A stretch of 5,178 bases of DNA from Methylophaga sp. (lineage in GTDB: Bacteria; Pseudomonadota; Gammaproteobacteria; Nitrosococcales; Methylophagaceae). The DNA is taken from contig JABURN010000249.1 in NCBI GenBank assembly GCA_014762585.1, positions 1 through 5,178 of the forward strand, given 5' to 3'. Numbering within the stretch: the first letter of the stretch is position 1; every line of letters starts with the position of its first letter. The translations under genes were made by a program, and so were the position numbers. Under the pieces are notes generated by a model. That model did not search any database, was not told where the DNA came from, and saw only the letters and a program-made list of their open reading frames with translations. Positions 1 to 5,114 of this stretch are shown here, in pieces.

Positions 1-736
1 TCTCACTCCAGCGTTTATCTCTGACATACAGGGCGCGGCCATTGGAGTCACCCGCCTGTCTTTCCTCCAGTTCAAACAACTCGGTAGCTGCAACCAGTTC
101 ACCGAGTTTTTTGTAGCCGTAATTGCGAGGATCGAACTCGGGAGCCTGTTTGGCAATATTGCTACCGACAGCGCCGAGTCCCGCCCAGCCGGTGTCATCG
201 GATGAGGCTTCGCAGGCATTTCTCAATAAATGAACCAATTTGCTGTCCTGCCGCAACTGATTTCTGGAAATGGCTTTAATGGCTGGACTCTCATCCGTGG
301 CGCGCCTCAATACTTCCGTGAATATGAACTTGTCACAAGCGGAAACAAAGGGGTAGGGCGTTTTCTGCTCACCAAAACCATAGACAGTGAGTCCGGATTC
401 CCGAATCCGGGATGCGAGGCGAGTGAAATCGCTGTCGCTGGAGACGATGCAAAAGCCATCGAAGTTACCGGTATAAAGCAAATCCATGGCATCGATGATC
501 ATGGCACTGTCTGTCGCATTTTTGCCCTTGGTGTAGGCGAATTGCTGGATGGGTTGAATCGAATGTTCCAGCAAAACGTTTTTCCAGCCGGTCAAGCCGG
601 CTGAAGTCCAATCCCCGTATATGCGTTTCACGCTGGCGATACCATAATTAGCTATCTCAGCCAGTAGCTCGTTGACGATACCCGGCTGGGCATTATCGGC
701 ATCGATAATCACCGCCAGTTTATTCACCTCATCCAT
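1..736 (-). CDS. NYN-domain (LabA/DUF88-like) putative RNase with C-terminal LOTUS/OST-HTH domain, partial at 3' end
   Basis: The frame is open from ATG at 736 to the window edge, giving 245 codons with no stop, so the C-terminus is missing. Residues ~6-142 form a NYN (PIN-like) domain. The acidic motifs expected for metal-dependent nuclease activity are present: IIDADNA (D12, D14), KNATDSAMIIDAMD (D76, D82) and SSDSDF (D101, D103), along with IYGDW around 40-43. Residues ~165-240 match a LOTUS/OST-HTH RNA-binding domain, with FDPRNYGYKKLGEL at 201-214. Proteins with this architecture are thought to bind and cleave RNA in the cytoplasm, but the target here is unknown. The start is supported by a strong AAAAGGAG site 5 bp upstream (742-749). 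The gene begins 24 bp after the SDR stop and is probably cotranscribed with it. The family call is firm; the cellular role is not. Confidence 0.88.
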   Translation of the reverse strand, partial: MDEVNKLAVIIDADNAQPGIVNELLAEIANYGIASVKRIYGDWTSAGLTGWKNVLLEHSIQPIQQFAYTKGKNATDSAMIIDAMDLLYTGNFDGFCIVSSDSDFTRLASRIRESGLTVYGFGEQKTPYPFVSACDKFIFTEVLRRATDESPAIKAISRNQLRQDSKLVHLLRNACEASSDDTGWAGLGAVGSNIAKQAPEFDPRNYGYKKLGELVAATELFELEERQAGDSNGRALYVRDKRWSE

Positions 737-741
737 GACTG

Positions 742-749
742 CTCCTTTT
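742..749 (-). promoter_or_regulatory. Ribosome binding site of the NYN gene
   Basis: On the minus strand this reads AAAAGGAG, 5 bases before the ATG at 736. It fixes the start of the NYN-LOTUS protein. With only 24 bp between the two genes, it points to translation from a shared transcript. Confidence 0.75.
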
Positions 750-760
750 GTAGCGCGGGC

Positions 761-1423
761 TTAACCCAGCCGGCCTTTGACTGCTTTGATAAAGGCCTCG
801 GCAATCGGCATATCTCCGTTGTAGATTTCATCCACCTGATTGATGGCCTCGGAGTGATCGAGGCACTGCAGCACACAGGCGGCCACATCGGCGCGGGTAA
901 TCACCATGGCGTCTTTATCGCTCGGGCGCTGCGTCGTGATTTTGCCGGTTGCGGCATCATCGGTAAGGCGTCCGGGACGCAGAATAGTGTAGGGTACGCC
1001 GCTTTCCAGCAGGTGCTTGTCAGCGAAATGTTTGCAGATGTTGTAATGCTTGATGGCCGGGGTGCCATTTTCCGGATCGCCGGCATCGCGGGCACTGACC
1101 ATCACGAACTGTTTGATATTGTGCTTTTTGGCCATATCGACAGCTTTCACCGCGCCCCAGAGATCGATCAGAATCGTCTTATCGGCGCCGGTTTTGCCGC
1201 CGGAACCTGCCGTAAAGACAACCTTATCGCAGTCGGCGAATGCGTCATCAGGAAGGGGCTGCTCTAAATCGGCAAGAATAATTTCAGCCCCCAGTTGTTC
1301 CAGTTTCTGGGCATGTTCACTGTTCCTGACCATGGCTTTTACCGGCATGTTCGCCAGCGCCATCATGCCAATCAATAGTCTGCCAATCTGACCATTGGCA
1401 CCGATTACCAGTGTCTTATCCAT
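761..1423 (-). CDS. NAD(P)-binding SDR family protein (atypical, NmrA/YhfK-like)
   Basis: A 220-residue Rossmann-fold protein, complete and of usual length for the short atypical SDR/NAD(P)H-binding group. The nucleotide-binding motif VIGANGQIGR lies at residues 6-15 (glycines 8, 11, 14) right after the first strand. MVRN at 31-34 ends the second strand, where NADP-preferring members often carry an arginine. ADLEQP lies at 51-56, VFTAGSGG at 69-76 and VMVSARDAG at 107-115. A YxxxK pair, Y127 and K131, sits in the catalytic position, followed by the typical GVPYTILRPG at 142-151. Substrate is unknown; relatives are loosely described as epimerase/dehydratase-like or redox-sensing proteins. The ATG at 1423 is chosen because CAGGAG stands 6 bases upstream; a longer open frame reaching 1693 would run through arsR and its operator and has no family homology before this Met. 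It diverges from arsR and leads into the NYN gene. Confidence 0.9.
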   Translation of the reverse strand: MDKTLVIGANGQIGRLLIGMMALANMPVKAMVRNSEHAQKLEQLGAEIILADLEQPLPDDAFADCDKVVFTAGSGGKTGADKTILIDLWGAVKAVDMAKKHNIKQFVMVSARDAGDPENGTPAIKHYNICKHFADKHLLESGVPYTILRPGRLTDDAATGKITTQRPSDKDAMVITRADVAACVLQCLDHSEAINQVDEIYNGDMPIAEAFIKAVKGRLG

Positions 1424-1429
1424 GTTTAA

Positions 1430-1435
1430 CTCCTG
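1430..1435 (-). promoter_or_regulatory. Ribosome binding site of the SDR gene
   Basis: On the minus strand this reads CAGGAG, 6 bases before the ATG at 1423. It decides the start against the in-frame upstream codons of the same open frame. Confidence 0.75.
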
Positions 1436-1442
1436 CTGATCC

Positions 1443-1448
1443 ATTGTA
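1443..1448 (-). promoter_or_regulatory. Possible -10 box for the SDR-NYN operon
   Basis: On the minus strand the hexamer is TACAAT, a 5/6 match to TATAAT. It would start transcription near 1436, just before the SDR ribosome binding site. I see no convincing -35 box at 16-18 bp spacing, so the promoter is tentative or needs an activator. Confidence 0.35.
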
Positions 1449-1470
1449 TTTTTACAGCTTAGCATGCTGC

Positions 1471-1485
1471 CTGAATGATATTCAG
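1471..1485. promoter_or_regulatory. Palindrome CTGAAT-GAT-ATTCAG in the divergent promoter region
   Basis: A perfect 6-bp inverted repeat with a 3-bp centre, lying between the SDR start and the ArsR-like operator. Its half-sites do not resemble the 1509-1527 operator, so if functional it may bind a different regulator or act in SDR expression. It may also be chance. Confidence 0.3.
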
Positions 1486-1506
1486 CGAACATTATGTCCA
1501 TAAATG

Positions 1507-1536
1507 TTGACATATTGCCGATATGTCGATGAAAAT
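1507..1536 (+). promoter_or_regulatory. Predicted ars operon promoter
   Basis: A perfect -35 box TTGACA lies at 1507-1512. With an 18-bp spacer, the best -10 is GAAAAT at 1531-1536 (4/6 match). Transcription would then begin at or within a base or two of the arsR ATG at 1543, implying a leaderless or near-leaderless message. The -35 is strong evidence; the -10 and start site are inferred. Confidence 0.5.
1509..1527. promoter_or_regulatory. ArsR operator (inverted repeat)
   Basis: The sequence GACATAT-TGCCG-ATATGTC is a perfect 7-bp inverted repeat with a 5-bp centre. It covers the 3' part of the -35 box and most of the promoter spacer. ArsR/SmtB repressors bind AT-rich ATAT-containing dyads at such positions and block RNA polymerase, so this is the likely autoregulatory site. 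It lies 86 bp upstream of the divergent SDR gene, which it could also affect. Confidence 0.7.
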
Positions 1537-1542
1537 AGACAG

Positions 1543-1914
1543 ATGGAATTACAACAAGCTTTGATTGTGTTTGATGCCTTATCGCAGGAAACACGTCTGC
1601 GGGCCTTTCGGCTGCTAGTGGAAGCCGGTCCGGAGGGACTGGCGGCAGGCGTGATTGGTGAGCAACTTGCGACACCGCATAACACACTGTCATTTCACCT
1701 CAATCATCTTGCCAATGCCGATATCGTGACTTCACGTAAGCAGGGCCGCTCGGTCATTTATTCTGCCAACTTTGAAGCCATGCGTGAGCTCATCGGTTTT
1801 ATGGTGAAAGACTGTTGCAGTGGTGATGTCGCCACAATCAAAGAAGACAAAGTAACCGGCTGCTCGGTGATTGAATTAGCCGCATGCTGCCCACCATCAA
1901 AGCAGGAGGCATAA
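1543..1914 (+). CDS. arsR: ArsR-family arsenic-responsive transcriptional repressor
   Basis: A 123-residue winged-helix regulator of typical ArsR/SmtB length. Residues ~8-85 hold the HTH fold, with FDALSQETRLRAFRLL at 10-25 and the recognition helix region TPHNTLSFHLNHL at 44-56. The classic ELCVC arsenite site in the DNA-binding helix is absent. Instead cysteines lie near the C-terminus: vicinal C91-C92, then C107, and a CCPP tail at 115-118. This resembles the Acidithiobacillus-type ArsR, where a vicinal pair plus a third cysteine bind As(III) or methylarsenite. It should repress the operon from the dyad at 1509-1527 and release on arsenic binding. Start: ATG at 1543 begins the family homology; an earlier in-frame ATG at 1504 lies before the operator and -35 box. 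No Shine-Dalgarno site is visible at 1543, in keeping with a leaderless start. It is followed closely by arsI. Confidence 0.92.
   Translation: MELQQALIVFDALSQETRLRAFRLLVEAGPEGLAAGVIGEQLATPHNTLSFHLNHLANADIVTSRKQGRSVIYSANFEAMRELIGFMVKDCCSGDVATIKEDKVTGCSVIELAACCPPSKQEA
1904..1909 (+). promoter_or_regulatory. Ribosome binding site of arsI
   Basis: A consensus AGGAGG lies inside the last codons of arsR, 7 bases before the ATG at 1917. It decides that start over the in-frame ATG at 1884, which would add 11 residues with no family homology. Confidence 0.8.
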
Positions 1915-1916
1915 CA

Positions 1917-2402
1917 ATGAAACGCATGCATATTCATGTCGGCGTGAAAGATATTGCCGAGGGCGTGAAGTTTTATTCGGCCTTGTTCGGTGCCGAGCCG
2001 ACCAAACAGATGGCGGATTATGCCAAGTGGATGCTCGACGATCCCAGACTGAACTTTGCGATCTCAACACGAAGCGGCAAACAGGGCCTCGATCACCTGG
2101 GCTTTCAGGTTGAGGATGAAAAAGAATTAAGCGCGATGCGTGAGCAACTCCAGAAGGCGGACATCGCCACCTACGATGAAGGCGAGACAGTGTGTTGTTA
2201 TGCCGAATCCGATAAAACCTGGTTGCAGGACCCGGCCGGCATCGCCTGGGAAGCCTACCAGACCATGGGGGACGCCCAGTTATTCTCCGGCAAAGCGGAG
2301 TCAGAAGACAGCGCCTGCTGTGCGCCGGTATCGATTCCGGTGGTGGCAGCGCCATCAAGCTGCTGTGAACCTTCAGACAATAACAAATCAGGTTGCTGCT
2401 AA
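1917..2402 (+). CDS. arsI: ArsI/CadI-family C-As lyase (VOC dioxygenase) with cysteine-rich tail
   Basis: A 161-residue vicinal-oxygen-chelate protein. ArsI enzymes are Fe(II)- and O2-dependent and split the C-As bond of trivalent organoarsenicals such as methylarsenite, releasing arsenite. Residues 1-115 hold the paired VOC modules: MHIHVGVKD at 4-12, FYSALFGAEP at 19-28, LDHLGFQVED at 58-67 and WLQDPAGIAWE at 102-112. Likely metal ligands are H5, H60 and E112. The diagnostic substrate-binding pair C93-C94 lies in TVCCYAESDK, as in proven ArsI proteins. After ~residue 120 comes a low-homology tail with three more cysteine pairs (134-135, 149-150, 160-161), including CCAP and CCEP. Similar proteins are also labelled CadI, but the CCYA motif and ars context favour arsenic. 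It is 2 bases from the arsR stop and overlaps arsC by one base, so is expressed as part of the repressed operon. Confidence 0.92.
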   Translation: MKRMHIHVGVKDIAEGVKFYSALFGAEPTKQMADYAKWMLDDPRLNFAISTRSGKQGLDHLGFQVEDEKELSAMREQLQKADIATYDEGETVCCYAESDKTWLQDPAGIAWEAYQTMGDAQLFSGKAESEDSACCAPVSIPVVAAPSSCCEPSDNNKSGCC

Positions 2403-2812
2403 TGAAAAAAGTATTGGTGTTGTGTACCGGTAATTCCTGCCGTTCCGTGATGGCAGAGGCACTGATTAATCAATTGAAAAAAGGGGAGTATCAGGCGGTC
2501 AGTGCGGGCAGTTTTCCGGCTGGTTATGTCCACCCTAAATCGATTGAAACCCTCAAACGTCACGGTGTCGACCCGGGCGAGCCACGCAGCCAGTCCTGGG
2601 ATGATTTTGCCGGAGAGCACTTTGATTATGTGATCACTGTCTGTGATGCTGCTGCCAATGAGACTTGCCCGGTATTTCAGGGAGACTACCAGCGTCTGCA
2701 CTGGAGTACGCCGGACCCGGCCAAAGCCGAAGGCAGCGAAGCCGAGATTGAGGCCGCTTTTGATGAAGCTTTCAATATGCTGAAAACCCGCATCGAACAG
2801 GAACTGCCATGA
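2402..2812 (+). CDS. arsC: Arsenate reductase ArsC, low-molecular-weight phosphatase (thioredoxin-type) family
   Basis: A 136-residue cytoplasmic enzyme that reduces arsenate to arsenite. The fold is that of low-molecular-weight tyrosine phosphatases: the P-loop CTGNSCRS at residues 8-15 gives the CX5R signature (nucleophile C8, R14), and the general-acid aspartate is in TPDPA (D105). Two further cysteines, C81 and C89, in [11 protein letters not shown] match the redox relay of the Staphylococcus-type enzyme, where a disulfide is passed to thioredoxin. It is not the glutaredoxin-fold E. coli R773 type. The ATG at 2402 is used: it shares one base with the arsI stop (TAATG) and begins at the family N-terminus MKKVLVLC; a TTG at 2393 is the only other candidate. 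No strong Shine-Dalgarno site is seen, so translation is probably coupled to arsI. Its product arsenite is the substrate of Acr3, whose start overlaps its stop. Confidence 0.95.
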   Translation: MKKVLVLCTGNSCRSVMAEALINQLKKGEYQAVSAGSFPAGYVHPKSIETLKRHGVDPGEPRSQSWDDFAGEHFDYVITVCDAAANETCPVFQGDYQRLHWSTPDPAKAEGSEAEIEAAFDEAFNMLKTRIEQELP

Positions 2813-3855
2813 GCGAGACGAGTTCACCCATGGGTGTTTTTGAACGCTACCTGTCGGTCTGGATTGGCCTCGGGATTATTTCCGGTGTGGCTTTAGGCTG
2901 GTTATTTCCGTCAGTGTTTGAGCTGATTGCCCGGCTTGAATTTGCCAGTGTGAATCTCGCCGTTGCGGTCTTCATCTGGCTGATGATTTATCCGATGATG
3001 GTGAATGTCGACTTTGCTTCGCTCAAGGATGTCGGCAGAAAGCCCAAAGGCCTGTGCCTGACGCTGGTGGTGAACTGGCTGATTAAGCCTTTCACCATGG
3101 CCGGTCTTGGGATTCTGTTTTTCGAGTTCCTGTTTGCCGGTCTGGTTGACCCTCAAACCGCTAAAGAATACATCGCCGGGATGATACTCCTCGGGGTAGC
3201 ACCCTGTACGGCGATGGTGTTCGTCTGGAGCCAACTGGTCAAAGGCGATGCCAACTACACGCTGGTGCAGGTGTCGATTAACGACATCATTATGGTGTTT
3301 GCTTTTGAACCGATTGCCGCCTTGCTGTTGGGTATCACCGAAATTATTGTGCCCTGGGAGACGCTGTTTCTGTCTGTTGTACTGTATGTCGTGACACCGT
3401 TGCTGGCCGGTTATCTGACACGCCGTAAGCTCGATAAAAGCAGCGATCATCATGAAGTGGCTGAGTTTACGGAAAAGGTGAAGCCATGGTCGATTCTGGG
3501 TCTGCTGGCGACGGTGGTACTGCTTTTTGGTTTTCAGGCCGAGACCATTCTGGCGAAACCGTTGGTGATTGTCTTGATCGCGATTCCGCTGCTGATTCAA
3601 AGCTATGGCATCTTTGCCATTGCCTATGGCTGGGCCTATTTATGGAAAGTGCCGTTTAATGTTGCCGCACCAGCTGCATTGATTGGAACATCCAATTTCT
3701 TTGAACTTGCGGTGGCTGTAGCTATCAGTTTGTTCGGTTTACAGTCGGGGGCGGCGCTGGCTACCGTGGTCGGTGTGCTGGTGGAAGTGCCGGTGATGCT
3801 GTCGCTGGTGGCACTGGCGATTAAGACCAAGCCCTGGTTTGCCCGTTTTGTGTAG
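2809..3855 (+). CDS. acr3: Arsenite efflux permease, ACR3 family
   Basis: A 348-residue inner-membrane protein of the bile/arsenite/riboflavin transporter superfamily, which exports arsenite using the membrane potential or proton gradient. About ten hydrophobic segments are visible, the first near 16-40. The two residues known to be essential in characterised Acr3 proteins are present: the cysteine in [12 protein letters not shown] (C133) and the glutamate in [10 protein letters not shown] (E299). [15 protein letters not shown] at 55-69 and VNWLIKPF at 88-95 are also typical. Length is normal for the bacterial form. It is not the unrelated 12-TM ArsB. The ATG overlaps the arsC stop by four bases (ATGA), and an AGGA lies upstream within arsC, so expression follows ArsC closely. 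It is the last gene of the operon; no classical hairpin-plus-U-tract terminator follows directly. Confidence 0.96.
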   Translation: MSETSSPMGVFERYLSVWIGLGIISGVALGWLFPSVFELIARLEFASVNLAVAVFIWLMIYPMMVNVDFASLKDVGRKPKGLCLTLVVNWLIKPFTMAGLGILFFEFLFAGLVDPQTAKEYIAGMILLGVAPCTAMVFVWSQLVKGDANYTLVQVSINDIIMVFAFEPIAALLLGITEIIVPWETLFLSVVLYVVTPLLAGYLTRRKLDKSSDHHEVAEFTEKVKPWSILGLLATVVLLFGFQAETILAKPLVIVLIAIPLLIQSYGIFAIAYGWAYLWKVPFNVAAPAALIGTSNFFELAVAVAISLFGLQSGAALATVVGVLVEVPVMLSLVALAIKTKPWFARFV

Positions 3856-3877
3856 TGATCTTTATTAAGCACTGGGT

Positions 3878-3961
3878 CTGGATCGCCACGGCCTAGGGCC
3901 TCGCGATGACAGTATGAACATAAGGCCCGTCATTGCGAGGAGGTACGACGAAGCAATCCAG
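3878..3961. repeat. Imperfect hairpin of repeat unit 1
   Basis: The arms 3878-3910 and 3929-3961 are inverted repeats matching at 24 of 33 positions, with both ends (CTGGAT/ATCCAG and GCGATGAC/GTCATTGC) well paired and an 18-base loop. The left arm also contains its own small stem (ATCGC...GCGAT around GGCC/GGCC). It starts 22 bp after the acr3 stop and could slow or end transcription from either side, but no U tract follows, so termination is only a suggestion. Confidence 0.7.
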
Positions 3962-4019
3962 CCCTGAGTTGAATTAGGTGCACCAACATTAAGGTTTGCG
4001 AATGTGTTGAGTACTGGGC

Positions 4020-4103
4020 CTGGATCGCCGCGGCCTGCGGCCTCGCGATGACGGGGGAAACAAAAAGCCTGTCATTGCGAGGAGGTACGACGAAGCAATC
4101 CAG
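4020..4103. repeat. Imperfect hairpin of repeat unit 2
   Basis: Same design as unit 1: arms 4020-4052 and 4071-4103 around an 18-base loop. The right arm is identical to that of unit 1. The left arm differs at a few central positions, where GGCCTAGGGCC of unit 1 is replaced by GGCCTGCGGCC, which keeps the small inner stem. Confidence 0.7.
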
Positions 4104-4161
4104 TCCGGTGCTGAATTAGGTGCAAGCACATTGAAGTCTGCGAATGCGTTGAGTACTGTGC

Positions 4162-4194
4162 CTGGATCGCCACAGCCTTCAGCCTCGCGATCAC
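4162..4194. repeat. Truncated third repeat unit (left arm only)
   Basis: The left arm is present, beginning CTGGATCGCCAC, but ends GATCAC instead of GATGAC, and the central GGCC pair is changed to GCCTTCAGCC. No right arm follows, so the large hairpin cannot form; a short ATCGC/GCGAT stem remains. This copy has decayed or was cut off when the array formed. Confidence 0.65.
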
Positions 4195-4249
4195 GAATAC
4201 TTATTTGAAGCCTTGCAAGTACAAATTAATAAGCACCGTGACAATCTCA

Positions 4250-5098
4250 CTAAGGCTGCAACACCTGCAAACCATGCTCATCCACACGGCCGGTCACCAG
4301 CCGGGTGGAAATCGTCTCAAAGTAGACATTTTTTGCAGCAATCCTGTCACCCTCAGGTAACGGCAATTCGTCAGTCGGCATGGCTTCCAGAGTGACCTCA
4401 TCACTGGTCTGATGACTGTTTTTAAAACTGTCGGCCAGCACCCAGAATGGTTTGCCGAAATGCTGAGCAGCCAGTGCCTGCAGCAGGGTGCCGGTTTTAT
4501 TCACAAAATGATGGTCAGTGAGCCAGCTGTCACAGCCGCTGAGATTGATATCCACCTCCGGCATTACCAGCCCCATTTCTGCATCAGTAATCAACGTCAC
4601 CGGAATACCCAGCCGGTTGAGTTGTGAAGCGACCAGCAAACCCTCATTGCCGGGGGCACTGATGGTGATAATCACCTTGAAATCCTTATGTTGTTCCAGT
4701 GCCTGCTCAAACAAAGCCATCACCTGTGAACTGCGGCTGTGAGTCAGCACGGTCATGCCGGGTTTGAGCAGGTTGGCAGCATGTGCAGCGACCTGCTCTG
4801 AGGCGTCAGCGAGTTGCTGATACACAGCCACCAGTTGCGTCAGGTACTGCTGTTTAAAATCGATTTCCGCCACTTCAATTCGACGTTGCCAGCGCTGCAG
4901 GGCATTGCCCAGTGCAATCATGCTGGGGCGTGCAGCAGTCAGATCATCACATAGCGTCCTGATCTTCTCGGCAGAATGCACCGGCTGTTCATCCAGATAA
5001 TCTTTTAATGCCGACAAGGTGACCAGGGCCAGTGAGGTCGCACCTGATTCACGGTTGTTTTTCAGGTCGGTCAGAATCTTATCAAAGCGTTCAGCCAT
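4250..5098 (-). CDS. eIF-2B alpha/beta/delta family protein (sugar-phosphate isomerase-like fold)
   Basis: A 282-residue protein. Residues 1-105 are a helical N-terminal domain; ~106-282 form the Rossmann-like domain shared by eIF-2B regulatory subunits, methylthioribose-1-phosphate isomerase (MtnA) and ribose-1,5-bisphosphate isomerase. Family motifs in order: VLTHSRSSQV at 117-126, SAPGNEG at 147-153, GIPVTLITDA at 164-173, LSGCDSWLTDHHFVNKTGT at 186-204, KPFWVLADSFK at 216-226 and YFETISTRLVTG at 259-270. D190 matches the catalytic aspartate of the isomerases, but their catalytic cysteine near THxxS is not present (THSRS). It may therefore be a different enzyme, or a binding protein for a sugar phosphate or nucleotide; a role in translation initiation is unlikely in a bacterium. 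An AGGA 7 bases upstream supports the ATG at 5098. It faces the ars operon convergently and may follow another gene in the same direction. Confidence 0.85.
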   Translation of the reverse strand: MAERFDKILTDLKNNRESGATSLALVTLSALKDYLDEQPVHSAEKIRTLCDDLTAARPSMIALGNALQRWQRRIEVAEIDFKQQYLTQLVAVYQQLADASEQVAAHAANLLKPGMTVLTHSRSSQVMALFEQALEQHKDFKVIITISAPGNEGLLVASQLNRLGIPVTLITDAEMGLVMPEVDINLSGCDSWLTDHHFVNKTGTLLQALAAQHFGKPFWVLADSFKNSHQTSDEVTLEAMPTDELPLPEGDRIAAKNVYFETISTRLVTGRVDEHGLQVLQP

Positions 5099-5114
5099 AT
5101 GATGTTCCTGTCGG

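Larger units (their letters stand above)
3866..4194. repeat. Tandem array of a 142-bp intergenic repeat (2.3 copies)
   Basis: This fills most of the ~390-bp gap between two convergent genes. The core CTGGATCGCC begins at 3878, 4020 and 4162, exactly 142 bp apart. Each full unit has a 33-bp left arm, an 18-bp loop, a 33-bp right arm and a 58-bp linker containing GAATTAGGTGCA. The two right arms are identical base for base; loops and linkers have diverged. The third copy stops after its left arm. The GTCATTGCGAGG / GCAATCCAG cores resemble palindromic intergenic repeats scattered in many proteobacterial genomes, which suggests a non-coding mobile or REP-like element. No coding frame is supported here. 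Positions 4195-4249 show nothing further. Confidence 0.85.

Noticed and set aside
230..604. Plus-strand open frame of 124 codons
   Set aside because: It is antisense to the NYN-LOTUS gene, whose motifs are unmistakable; no family likeness.
854..1391. Two plus-strand open frames opposite the SDR gene
   Set aside because: They are shadows of the SDR coding strand with no recognisable domains or ribosome binding sites.
1504..1542. Earlier arsR start adding 13 residues
   Set aside because: It begins before the predicted -35 box and operator, has no Shine-Dalgarno site, and family homology begins at 1543. Not fully excluded.
1424..1693. Upstream extension of the SDR frame to 310 residues
   Set aside because: It would cross the ars promoter, operator and the start of arsR, has no SDR homology, and the ATG at 1423 has a good ribosome binding site and begins at the Rossmann motif.
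1897..2358. Minus-strand open frame of 153 codons rich in Arg and Pro
   Set aside because: Composition is typical of an antisense shadow; it lies wholly opposite arsI.
2911..3600. Minus-strand open frame of 229 codons rich in His and Gln
   Set aside because: It is antisense to acr3, and its His/Gln bias is what reverse-reading of hydrophobic membrane codons gives.
3878..3961. Rho-independent terminator of the ars operon
   Set aside because: A stem exists but it is long and imperfect, with no run of T after it on either strand, so it is reported as a repeat hairpin only.
3866..4194. CRISPR array
   Set aside because: The period is 142 bp, the units are mutually similar along their whole length including the would-be spacers, and no cas gene is present.
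4213..4395. Short plus-strand open frame of 60 codons after the repeat array
   Set aside because: Most of it is antisense to the eIF-2B-like gene, with no ribosome binding site or known motif.
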